The notes beneath the pieces are model-generated. The model was not told where the DNA came from, made no database searches, and saw only the letters and a list, made by a program, of their open reading frames with translations. A stretch of 64,000 nucleotides of DNA from Pinus tabuliformis. Its lineage: Eukaryota > Streptophyta > Pinopsida > Pinales > Pinaceae. A program made the translations under genes and the position numbers. How positions within the stretch are numbered: the stretch's first letter is position 1; each line of letters starts with the position of its first letter. Location: NCBI GenBank assembly GCA_031772625.1, contig CM062816.1, positions 1,672,775,172-1,672,839,171 on the forward strand. Reading direction: 5' to 3'. Of the stretch, positions 1 to 9,425 are shown piece by piece.

Positions 1-637
1 AGCTTGCTATATGGTGCTTAACTAATCCAAAGACAATCCAATCATCCAGATAGACCTCCAAGAACTTGTGGATGTATTCTTTGAACGCAACCACAACGAT
101 GCGCGAAAAGATGGCTGGCGCATTCTTCAGTCCAAACGACATAACGGTGTATTGAAAACAACCCCATTCTGTTGTGAAGATTGTTTTGCTCCTGTCTTCT
201 GACGTGATCTTGATCTGATGGTACCCTGAGAACCCATCCGTGAATGAGTATGCTTCCTGACCGCCAACATTCTCCAGTGCTTCATCTGTAAATGGTGTCG
301 GGAATGAATCGTGTACACATGCATCGTTCAGCTTCCTGAGGTCCATGCATATTCTTATTTCGCCCTTCTGCTTTTTCTTTCGTATTACCATAGGACTCAC
401 TTAGTCGGATTCTTCTATTGGCTCAATAATTCCCGTTGTGAGCATTTTGTCTAATTCTTCGTGGACCTTTTCTTTATATTTCGGGTTCAAGTTGTACTGC
501 TGCTGCTTAACGGGCTTCACGTCGGGTTTTAGGGTGATCTTCATCATCCCTAAGTCGCCAATGATCCCTTTTAAGTCCGTAATTTTGGTCGGGAACAAAT
601 CTTGGTATTCGCGGAGTAACTCAGTGACCTTATCCAC
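1..637 (-). pseudogene. Ty3/gypsy reverse transcriptase (N-terminal and palm), truncated by window
   Basis: The RT copies element RNA into DNA inside the virus-like particle. The minus-strand frame opens with a KxxLKPDVKPVKQ entry segment, then NPKYKEKVHEELDKML and GIIEPIEESD, which is the standard Ty3/gypsy RT start. A stop at 401-403 interrupts it. The same frame then stays open to base 1 with RICMDLRKLNDAC, the SFTDGFSGYHQIKI block, the SFGLKNAP block and the catalytic YLDD at 41-52. The Asp pair is intact. Apart from the one TAA the domain looks well preserved, so decay here is slight compared with gag. The frame may begin further upstream as part of a longer polyprotein. Confidence 0.88.
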
Positions 638-1218
638 CGTGGCATCATCTCATTAGTCCCCCAAGCGTTGCTTTCTTCGGCTCTGCCTCCATTCCAATAT
701 TTACCTGCTTCGTTTTTTTACAACGCGGTGATATCGGGATCCTCAATTAATGGTCCTTGAACGTCGCGACAACCTTCCGTTTCTGGAATGTTAATATTTC
801 GTGGGTCTTCATCATCCTCCTCAATATTTCAATTGTAACACTCCAGTGCGCAATTCAGCTGTGTCGCCCATTCTGGTTGAAGCACTTCCATTTGCTCCTG
901 GGGTATTTTGAAGATTATTGCTTTTACTGCTTGTAATGCATCATCAACATTATCCGACCAACGATCTTCAAACATGAAGGTTAGCAGGAATCCTTCGCGC
1001 AAGATATCCCATTCGCTCGTGCCATGGCGGAGCTCTGTCTCAGTGTACCAATTCATGGGTATAACATCTAGAGTATGACAGAACAAATGCACCCATTCAG
1101 GCTGTGGCTCTTCTGCGTAGGCCTTGGTCCATTTCGCGAGGTGTGTACGTGGATCATCGCGTCCGTCATACTTGTCAGCTAGCCATATCTGTGGTTTCCC
1201 AAATCGTAGGCGCATCAT
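638..1218 (-). pseudogene. Gag-like domain in the protease-RT spacer
   Basis: The minus-strand frame from 1218 (829-1218) has FDG-like KYDGRDDPRTHLAKW, then HLFCHTLDVIPMNWY and EWDILREGFLLTFMFED. These match the retrotransposon gag (capsid) pattern of plant gypsy elements, including the W..L...F....F core. It lies after the protease and before RT, where a second capsid-like unit is not normally expected. From 829 to 638 other frames continue with an acidic EEDDEDPRN segment and then a linker into RT. Stops and a frame change separate the pieces. I recall similar protease-RT linkers in plant polyproteins, so this may be a family trait rather than a local rearrangement. Confidence 0.6.
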
Positions 1219-1473
1219 CCTTCTGCATCCGTGCCAATCCTCAAAACTTCCCTGATGTGTACCCCACCATCTTGCGGGCGTTGCGCGCAGTGCCCATTTC
1301 AGAGCATCGAACCGCTACTGTTCTGGTACTGCGCTTTCAAATTTGTTCAGGAATTCATCCACCGCTGTCAACCCGTCATATGTAGGCAGATCCCTTGCCT
1401 CTGTTATCACACGGCGCAGTGATCTAACCATCATGTTGCAATTAAGCATTGTTACTTCGTGCAGCCGATTCTT

Positions 1474-2490
1474 TTAGCACTCTATTTCTTCATCTAAATC
1501 TGAAGTGCAGGAGCTTTCACGCTCCCACGAAATCCTTCCATCTGCAGTCGGATTCACCCAATCCTGTTCTCGCGCAATTATCTTGTAGATGCAATCGAGA
1601 TCGTCATCACTATCATCGTCGCGCACCGGTTCAGTGTATCGCACTCCTTCGGCTGGATCTAGCAGTACTACTACGCGTAGTGACTTTTTCTCAAAAATCA
1701 TTTTGCGCTTCTTTAGGTTTATGACTTCGTTCATATCGGTGGCCCAGTCTATTCCTAGTAGCACGGAATAGGGATTTTTGTCGTCGACAATCTCTATTAC
1801 TTCAAAATCCGCCTGCGTGCTCGCACCTTCAATATCCACCGTGACCCCTTGCAATCTTCCCATGGGCAAGATCTTTTGTTGGTTCGCCATTCACAACTGA
1901 ATAGGAGACCATTGTAGCGTGGGTCTGCCCATGCGTTCCCATGTTTGTTTCGGCAGTACATTCACATTCGATCTGAGATCCAAGATTACTTGATCCATTT
2001 CATATTTGCCGATTTGCGTAGTCAACCTCATTTCCCTTCCTGTGCGCAATGCATGCTTTCCAAGTTTCCGGACCACGCGCGGTTCTCTTGACCTCGCACA
2101 CCTAGTGATAAGTTCCTGTAGTCCTTTTACTGCCTTGTTGTCGCGTAGTAGTTTCATGCATGTCTCCAGAAAGGTAGTGAGCATTGAAGGATCCATCCCT
2201 GGTTCTAGTTGATCCTTACTACTTGAAGTGGAGGCCTCCGTGAAGCTCTTCTTAGCTTCCATGAATGTCTCCTTCGCGCGTTCTAAATCAAATTCGGGTT
2301 CCTTTGTAGGAGCCTTGCGAACCCACGCACTTTCTTCTGACTGTTTACCTTTATCATCGCCAGTGGTCATACTGCTCCTGAGCATCATGTTTACATTTGG
2401 GTCTTCTTCGCATGGTTCAGACCTCATCATCTGCAAATTCTGAGTCGGAGGGGGCTGGAGTACCCCTTTTTCGCACATCCTCGCTATCAA
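1474..2490 (-). pseudogene. Ty3/gypsy aspartic protease with altered active site
   Basis: This domain would cleave the Gag-Pol polyprotein. Residues VILDLRSNVNVLPKQTW hold the active-site position at 1969-1980. The expected D-x-G-S/A triad reads D-L-R-S, because the Gly codon has become AGA. The frame stops at 1891 (TGA after PIQL) and resumes directly with MANQQKILPMGRLQGVTVDI and PYSVLLGIDWATDMN, the C-terminal half of the fold with its LLGIDW motif. A CGA to TGA change explains the stop. The N-terminal 120 residues (2490-2130) form an acidic, Ser/Thr-rich linker from gag. With the Gly lost and a stop inside the fold, the enzyme must be dead. Confidence 0.8.
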
Positions 2491-3863
2491 CGAAGGGCAG
2501 TCTTCTACCTCATGATCAAACTAAGTATAATACAAACATGATGTCCTTGTCGGGTTTGTACAATCGCGGGAATAATGCCCTGGCCCTCTGCAATTGTAAC
2601 AGATTAGTTGTCCGCGACCCCTTCCTGGTTCCATTCCACCTCGACCTCATCCATGCCCCTGAAATCTAGCGCGCGCCATTCCTGCATTTGGGTCGAGGGC
2701 TCGTGTTTCGGTCTGCACCCTGTAGGCAAGGGTTCGATCCATCATTAGTTCGTAGCTTCTGCAGGTGCGTTCATCATGGCCTACCGACCTGCAGAAATTT
2801 CAAAACAATTGCTGGGACGTCTGTGTATACTTCTGCAATAGATGACAATTATTCGTAGTGTGTTTTCCTCTTATTTGACAGATAGCGCACCATAGTGCAG
2901 ACACCGTGCTGGGTCCTGCTTGCGCCTCAGGTCTTAGCAGTATCGACCCTCCTCCCGCCAAGTAATTTGCAAACACTGGACAATGGTCCTTGTCATGCCC
3001 TTGGCCTTTGCATTTTATGCACCATACCTTCTCGCGCACCTCTGGCTGAGGTGTTTTGTCTTGTTTCAAACTTTGCATCTCCAGACACAGATTTTGCAGT
3101 TGCGCGTGGATTTGTTGGACTCCTAGACCAGGGTCTTGTATAGGGGTCTCATGCAATCTTATTGCCATCTCCAAAGCTTCGTCCTGGGTGGAAAGTTTTT
3201 GCTATGACAACGCCGTCCTTAGATGCAGTGTTAGTGACGCTACAAACCATGCGCGGTGCTGTCCATCCGTCAAAGTCATATTGGCTTCGCAAATCATACT
3301 CTTCAGTCTTTGGTCCAGATCCCAGGGGGTCTGATCTCCTTAAACCCAATAATTGATTGTGTCTTCGACTTTGGCCTGCTGAATTCCTTGTTCAACGCGG
3401 TCTAGATTTTTGCGATTCCAGCGTTTGGATGATCATTAGAATGCTTGATGTACCATGTTAATGCGCAATCCTGTAACGTGCTAACCAGCGTAGTGTTTTT
3501 GATATTGTCATCCACGACTCCTTGTGCTTCCCATACTGCCCTTACTACGAACCAAAATTGGTCCGGATCTCCATTCCCTACTGCTCTGAATACTGGTAGT
3601 TTGATCGCACTCGCCATACTAAACTGTGGTGGTGGCGGAGGTGGGGTGGGTGGAGATGGAGGTGAGGGGGGTGAGATGAGTGGCGGTGTAGGTGGAGGTG
3701 GTAAGTGCGGAATTCACTGCCTTATCAAACTGACCGCGCTTCTCAGAGAAACTTTCGCAAGCTCTTCCTCGCTTTCCCGTGAGGGTGAAATTAAGGGACT
3801 GGTTTCTAATTCTTCACTACCTCCGCTTCTATAGATCTTCCCACTTCGCGTAGTCCCAAACAT
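2491..3863 (-). pseudogene. Ty3/gypsy gag (capsid plus several zinc knuckles), decayed
   Basis: The likely start is the ATG at 3863, opening MFGTTRSGKIYRSGG. A stop and frame change near 3720 lead into a proline-rich stretch (about 3625-3710). MASAIKLPVFRAVGNGDPDQ at 3617 then begins the capsid domain, which continues through LKSMICEANMTLTDGQHRAW to 3180 with two in-frame stops. Nucleocapsid follows. CIKCKGQGHDKDHC (2980-3021) is a CX2CX4HX4C knuckle, CAICQIRGKHTTNNC (2845-2889) is a one-residue-longer variant, and CYNCRGPGHYSRDC (about 2543-2585) is a third canonical knuckle. Such knuckles bind genomic RNA. Three or more in one gag is unusual; most plant gypsy gags have one or two. Confidence 0.8.
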
Positions 3864-3937
3864 TAATTTACTCGCATAACCCGCTTTTCACACAATAACA
3901 TCTTAATCCAAGTGTTCAAAGATTTGTTTATACTTAC

Positions 3938-4343
3938 CTCGCGGTCCTTTGAGGAAGCGTCGCTCCGCCTCACTATAGCTGATGGTCGTATCTACTGCGA
4001 ACTTAGTGATAAATCATCCTATAATTCGGTCAAGCCAATGGTCCACAACGCACGTGATCTTATCTCTTGATGCTTCTAGTCTGCGCACTAATTCCGGAGT
4101 CCACATGATTGGTTTGTCGAGCCTACACCTTCCTTGATTGTCTGCTAGTTTCGCGATCCACTCATACAGCTCAGAAGGAAAGGATGCAAAGAAAATTTTG
4201 TGGATTTCCGTACATAACTAGCGCTCCAACCACTATTCCTTAGATACTCGCAGATTCCTGTTTTCATGCGTCGCGAACTTGTGAGTCTTCTTGTCCAACC
4301 ACTCTTCAATTTCTTTCTTCGTTGGATTCCAGTGACACGACAT
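3938..4343 (-). pseudogene. Upstream ORF in the leader, ending at a splice-donor consensus
   Basis: Between the PBS and gag the minus strand holds a frame starting MSCHWNPTKKEIEEWLDKK. It then reads through FFASFPSELYEWIAKLADNQ and VVDHWLDRIIG to SEAERRFLKGPRG. Two TAG and one TGA codons interrupt it. It ends at GAG|GTAAGTA, with the first intron base at 3937, a near-perfect plant 5' splice site. Plant Tat/Ogre elements are known to carry an extra ORF upstream of gag and to splice their RNA. Whether this protein is related to that ORF1 cannot be told by eye. No acceptor was assigned with confidence. Confidence 0.45.
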
Positions 4344-4366
4344 CAGACATCCCTTCTGTAGATGTT

Positions 4367-4385
4367 GGTCCTGGCAACGGAACCA
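4367..4385 (-). other. Primer binding site, tRNA-Asp type
   Basis: On the minus strand, two bases after the LTR end, the sequence reads TGGTTCCGTTGCCAGGACC. This is close to the tRNA-Asp complementary site (TGGCGCCGTTGCCGGGG) common in plant Tat/Athila elements. It would prime minus-strand DNA synthesis. Mismatches at the fourth and fifth bases and near the end may be decay. Confidence 0.72.
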
Positions 4386-4884
4386 GTTGTTGGCTTGTAT
4401 GGGACTAACCCAGGTTCAGAGATGATTTAGCCAAACAAATTCTAGTACTATTGGCCCTTTCGGCAACAGTCCACGTTGCGCGGACTGAGGTCTCACCCGA
4501 AGTAGTATGGGAGGGAGTTAGAACCAGGTTTCCGCACCCTAGAGATGTCTGATGGTTTTTAGTGGTCCGTAGATTGACCTTGCGCACACGTCGCTACACG
4601 CACCTATCAGTACCTCACAGCTTGCAATGCTGCCTTTGTGCAGTCCTGTTCGAGGCGCGATCCGTGTTATTACCCAAGTCCTTACAGTTAATCCGATATT
4701 ACCCGATTACTTAACTTATCTGTGTGAGCCCAATTATACTTAACAATGTTTAGTATTATAAGTGCGCGCGATAAACAAAACAGTATAAATGCATAGAAAA
4801 TAATATAACAACAAATACACAGTATTTGGAATCAAACTTCTCTTTATTATTCCTCTTCTTGGGTTATAGACTCAACTTCGTCCT

Positions 4885-4954
4885 GCGCACTCAGCTGCAG
4901 GGGTCCGCGCACTCAGCTGCGGACTCTACTAGGCCTCTGCGCACTCAGTTGCAG
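4885..4954. repeat. Three copies of GCGCACTCAGCTGCRG in the LTR
   Basis: Copies lie at 4885-4900, 4907-4921 and 4939-4954. The third has CAGTTG in place of CAGCTG. Each carries an E-box-like CAGCTG core next to CTGCAG. They sit downstream of the TATA box on the transcribed strand, in the R/U5 region. Confidence 0.75.
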
Positions 4955-5072
4955 AGCCTCTTCCTACTACTACGACCCAAGACACTTAGAATTCTTCTCT
5001 ATCTACTACTAGATCATTTACATTAATCCATCTCCCATTTTCCTCTTTCTCTTTACAAATTAGAGCCTTGCT

Positions 5073-5081
5073 CTATTTATA
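5073..5081 (-). promoter_or_regulatory. LTR TATA box
   Basis: The minus strand reads TATAAATAG, a strong plant TATA box. It lies about 130 bases inside the 5' LTR edge and points toward gag. Transcription would start near 5045. Confidence 0.7.
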
Positions 5082-5085
5082 CAAT

Positions 5086-5107
5086 CCCATGGTCCGCGGA
5101 CCATGGG
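5086..5107. promoter_or_regulatory. Perfect 22-bp palindrome beside the TATA box
   Basis: The half-site CCCATGGTCCG is followed at once by its exact inverse. The palindrome ends 4 bases from the TATA box on its upstream side. It has NcoI-like CCATGG at both ends and a CCGCGG centre. It could be a dimeric factor site or a cruciform; no factor is assigned. Confidence 0.6.
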
Positions 5108-5213
5108 TAGGCCGACATGACATTACATTACATTACAAAACTTAGGGCGAACAACCCTATGACTCAACATACATTTCGCGCTCCGTGCCCGCAATTCGCG
5201 GAGTCTTACAACA

Positions 5214-7508
5214 TATTTGACCAAAACGTGGGCTTTGAGTGCTAAAACATGTTGTGGGGGGATTCCATGCCCAACACCAACCATTCTTCTAGGAATTTTA
5301 GTTCTGCAGCAATATCTTTCATGTCAACATTTGAGTCATTTATTTGATGATCATTTTCCGTATCAACAACTTCTATTATTTTTTCATCTTCAACATTATA
5401 GGCTTCATTTCTTCATCATTAATGCACATAAAGTCAATATCAACAACATATGCTGCATTCACACACCAATTGTTAGATTTAAAAACATAAAATTTGACAA
5501 ATGAATCCGTCTTCAGGTCTTCATGTTGGTCTTCTGAACAATGTGTAGCACCGTCTGTGGGAATTGAATCCACGCTCACATCATCATCTTTGTCACCAAG
5601 CAACGATCCTTGCTTTGGTTCACAGATATATATGTTTGTTTGGAGTTTCTCTGCTTCCAAAATTTTTAGTTTATGCTTCTGTCGTCTTTCCATTAATTGT
5701 TTAATTGACCATTTAACTGTTCTTTTTATTACCCATCCGTGTCTTTGTCTTTGTAACAACTCCATTAGCATGTCAATTCGTGCCTTTAATTCAACGATCT
5801 CTTTCTCTTCATCACCAATGCCAATTGCTATGGCATTATCGTGGCCTTTCTTTGGAATCTGTATCTTTATTTTCTTTTCCTTTTGTGAACTTCACCTTGT
5901 TCACTGTAAGCTACAATTGAATCACTTTACCAAGTTATCTCCTCTGAACTTGGTCAATGGTTGCTTTCACTTGAAACTTACTCTTGAGCACTTCTTGCTC
6001 CTTTTTGCTGCAAACAACAACCGCAACGTCTCTTCAAATTGTCCTTACAACACTTTGATCAAACTTTGGGTGTCGGGCTCCGCCGATCATGCACCCATTA
6101 CAATCAATGACACCTTTGACTTGACTCTAAATTTCCTTTTGACTCCAGATTTTTACATCAATTCTGCATTAGTGGACCTTGGGTGTCAGTGCAACCGAAA
6201 ATGCACCCTTTTACATTCAATACTTTTGAATCTCAAATTCACTTGTAACTTGACCCATTACATAAATAATCTCACAAATTTCCATGACTTTCTTTTATTA
6301 TGTTTAATTTCTCTTCTAACTTTAACATAACTCTTTTTACAAACCACTTGAACCCCTCACTTTAACAAAGCTACTCATCACTTTTTAATAGTAACTAAGA
6401 CCTTGAAAAATTCATATTACTTACTAAACCTTTCTAAACTCTCTTTAATGATATCTAGGTCCAAAAGACATCTCCTTGGAATATTCACCCCCTTAAAGCA
6501 AAATGACTTCACATTACAACTTCGCTTCCCTTAAATTCTAAAAATATATAAAAATTACTCCCAAAAATCTTATTATAACTCTCATACTCTTATTACTCCA
6601 CACACGTCACTTTTCCCTTATCCCTCCATAAAACAATTAATGAAAAATGATAACTCATTCATTTTAAAATTTCGTTAAAAAATCAATTTAATGACTTTTG
6701 AAGTCACTTTATGAAAAGTGAATTGGCATTCCAAGGAAGGCACCATACATCATGTAATTCGTTGGAAAGATTCACACCACATTATTTAGCAGCTTAGGTT
6801 TTTCAGATTCTTAGAGTTGTCTAGATTCGCTCCAGCACATGTTCACTGCGAATGCTACTTACAAGTAGATTCTATGCATTCTCACCCAACCGCTTTGTCC
6901 ACAAGCTGGAGTTTCTTGGTTAAAGCAGCAAATTTCCACACTATGAATTCCTTAACTTGATTCAGTGCTCGCTCCATCTTGTTGTCTCTAGTCTTATGCA
7001 TCAAGTATAGCCACACAGTTCATTAAAGTGCTATCTCCTTGCGGGTTTTGTACTATTAATCGCGCCTATCTCTTTTACAATGATTTACCCCCCAACGATG
7101 TACCTTCCATGCTCAGTGCTCTGCTCAACGTTCACCAAACTTATGCACAAGTTCGATATCTTGGAAACACGCTTCAACAAACTTGCGTACAGGCTTCGAT
7201 ATCTTGGAAACACGCTTCAACGAACTTCACAAAAGCTTCGATAGCTTAGCAACACACCTCTAGACCAGTTGATGGACTAGTCAACACACCTCCTTTCTGC
7301 TCATATTCATCTTGGCACAACAGGTGGGGATATGTGTTGTGATCAATATCAATCGTCCTTACTCACCGATATCCACACCTTGCATTGTCCTCCATGTAGT
7401 AGGTCACATTCTTCTTTCACACGCTACAACAATTCTCACAAGCCCAACGCTTCTACTCTTAAGGTTTCAATTGAACCATCGGTCCGAATCTGCTCTAATA
7501 CCAAAATT
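5214..7508 (-). mobile_element. Internal region of a minus-strand LTR element (partial)
   Basis: This stretch lies between the gypsy 5' LTR and the PBS/LTR at 7492-7997, so it is taken as that element's leader and 5' interior. The only notable frame is minus 5376-5771, extendable upstream to about 5840. It has a charged, coiled-coil-like start (EIVELKARIDMLMELLQRQR) and an acidic tail. It matches no pol domain I know. The rest is AT-rich and non-coding. It may be a large non-autonomous element or one interrupted by the gypsy insertion at 5213. Confidence 0.45.
7492..7503 (-). other. Primer binding site, tRNA-Met type
   Basis: The minus strand reads TGGTATTAGAGC, one mismatch from the initiator tRNA-Met site TGGTATCAGAGC. 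It sits five bases from the inner edge of the LTR at 7509. Confidence 0.7.
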
Positions 7509-7997
7509 TGATGCATGTACAAACAACCATAGGGTCAAACACACAAAAAAAATATTGAAAGCAACAATAGGTATACATATAAATTCAGAAATAATTCTAT
7601 AAAACATAAAATATTTACAAGAGAACTATAGGCCCAATGATTGGCTTCTCATTTCTCACACTTCTCATACACTTCTACTTACATACGTGCCTCATGGACT
7701 CACCTAGATTTCTACAAATGGATTAGAACCCAACTAGGTTCTAGATCCCTAAACTAACTCCCAAAATATCTCTCATGATCCCTAACATCTCTCATCTAAT
7801 CTCTTATCCTTAGATAAGAGCTAACTAATCCATAATCCTCTCAAGCCTTCCAAAATACTCTCGAATTTTCTCTTATTTACAAGAATTATCATTCTCCCCT
7901 ACAACTATTAGAAAAAATACATTAATTAATTAAATCCTAACTTTACAAACTAACTCCTCTAATAAACAATTGACCTAGGTTAGATGCACCTGCATCA
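7509..7997 (-). repeat. 5' LTR of a minus-strand element (489 bp)
   Basis: The plus strand starts TGATGCATGT and ends CCTGCATCA, so the ends carry a 7-bp inverted TGATGCA. The PBS lies just inside. No second copy of this LTR was seen in the window. Content is AT-rich with no ORF. Confidence 0.62.
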
Positions 7998-9425
7998 CCA
8001 AATCAAACTTCTAAAGCACTGTCACATGTGCAGGTGAAAGGGAAGTTAGGAGCTGGTTAGATAACACTACTTTCAGCATTTGGCTTTGTAAAAACACATG
8101 TTATTGTATGGTTGTATTTGTACACCTCCTCTCCTATAAAACGAGGTTATCTAGCTCATTTTTACTTGTTGGAAAATAAAGAGAACTTGTCTACAATTCA
8201 TTTTTGGTACTTTCGCACAAAAATTTCACAATTTATATGTGAGATCAAATGGTTATTGGTGCCTTAAATGTAGTCAAGGTTTTGGTAAATGGTGAAGATG
8301 CCCAAAGGATAAGAATTTCCTCTCTATCTTTTGGCATTTTAAAAATTTCTTTAGATAATTTTTTTATTTGTATTTAAGAGGAATATTGCTGTAGATTTTG
8401 TCTTATTACTTCAAGATTATCTAGAGAAAGCTTTGATTAACATAGGTTATTCTTTTCAGTTAGATATAACCCTCTTACGGAGTTGAAAGTTGTTCGTGAT
8501 CTCAGGTTGATGCCTCTCTCAACTGTAAGTGGGAGAGAACTACTTCACATAAACAAGAAAGCCTACACAAGGGTAAGGAGGAGTTCATGGCTCAATGGTA
8601 GGCCAGTCTCACCTACTTCTTCAACTATTTTAATCCTTAATTTTCATTTAAATTTTTAACAGTTTTTTAATTTCTCGAAGTTCAACTTTTTCTAGAACAT
8701 GCTCCACCTAAGACTCTCACCAGCCATGCCATCCCCTTCTCGGGTTACCACATTGATCCTCAGGTATGTAGCTCCACCAATGCTTGATATAATATACAAC
8801 TTGTGGTTGTACCATGGAAAGTGCAATTCAAGTTTGAAATGAGTTTGAAAGAGAATAATAGACTTTCGGTGCATAAATCAGTAAGGTTGGCTTGTAAAAT
8901 CCTGCCTATCGAAATGCTTTTGTGTGGCATGTATTCCAGAGATGCGAACAATTGCAGATCTCACTTAACCTAAAGAAATGTATATTATGCTCGTCGTTTG
9001 GGACAGTACTAGACCACCTGTTGGAGCGCCAAACCCAATTTGCTAAGTAAACCATGGAAACCATCCATTTAGTAACAAAGATGTAGAGTGCTGGACCTTA
9101 CAACCCCATATAATATAGGGGTGATTGGTTGAAGGTTCGAACCAAAAAAAAAAGAATTGCCTCGTGATTGGTCCTAGTTAAATTCGTAAAATTGAATCCT
9201 AAATCTAACTTGGTTTAAAATCAATCTAATGTTTGACTTTTTTTTTTTTAAATTTAATATAGATCGATTCTTTATCTGGTTGTTTGGGGTTTAGGTTTCA
9301 CAATTCAATTATATACACTTGCTGGCACTTGGAATTTTTATTTAACTCAACTATAAATTTGCAATAATGGATCTGAACTCTAAATGCAAATATGAAATTT
9401 GTGGTAAAGTCCAAATTTATTTTCA
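7998..9425. other. Non-coding stretch, possible LTR remnant at its left end
   Basis: No supported gene. Around 8040-8230 the plus strand has CCTATAAAACGAGG (TATA at 8135-8141) followed by AATAAA at 8175-8180, the layout of an LTR U3/R. No paired ends were found. From 8230 to 9425 nothing is recognisable apart from short ORFs of about 60 codons and A/T runs. Confidence 0.4.

Larger units (their letters stand above)
1..5213 (-). mobile_element. Ty3/gypsy LTR retrotransposon, 5' half, cut by window edge
   Basis: Read on the minus strand the order is 5' LTR (5213-4388), primer binding site, leader with an upstream ORF, gag with several zinc knuckles, aspartic protease, a gag-like spacer domain, then reverse transcriptase running off base 1. 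RNase H, integrase and the 3' LTR lie outside the window. Protease before RT and the YLDD active site mark it as Ty3/gypsy; the PBS type and the long protease-RT spacer suggest the Tat/Athila side, which is inference. Coding parts carry several stops and frame changes, so it is not autonomous. The boundary at 5213 is set by TGTTG...CAACA LTR ends. The target duplication cannot be tested because the other end is missing. Confidence 0.88.
4388..5213 (-). repeat. 5' LTR of the gypsy element (826 bp)
   Basis: The plus strand runs from TGTTGGCTTG to TCTTACAACA, giving TGTTG...CAACA inverted ends. It abuts the primer binding site at its inner edge. It contains a minus-strand TATA box, a 22-bp palindrome and three copies of a CAGCTG-bearing motif. 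The partner 3' LTR is outside the window, so the borders rest on the terminal dinucleotides and the PBS only. Confidence 0.78.

Noticed and set aside
3445-3834. 129-codon plus-strand ORF with a Gly-rich stretch
   Set aside because: It is the antisense of the Pro-rich linker in gag.
5494-6330. 278-codon plus-strand ORF
   Set aside because: Composition is Leu/Ser/Phe/Asn-rich with no domain. It lies in AT-rich sequence opposite a charged minus-strand frame and is probably a chance open frame.
9085-9145. tRNA-like or SINE-like text (TAGAGTGCTGGACCTTACAA, then GGTTCGAACC)
   Set aside because: A B-box-like motif is present, but the arms do not fold as a tRNA and no SINE tail or target duplication was found.
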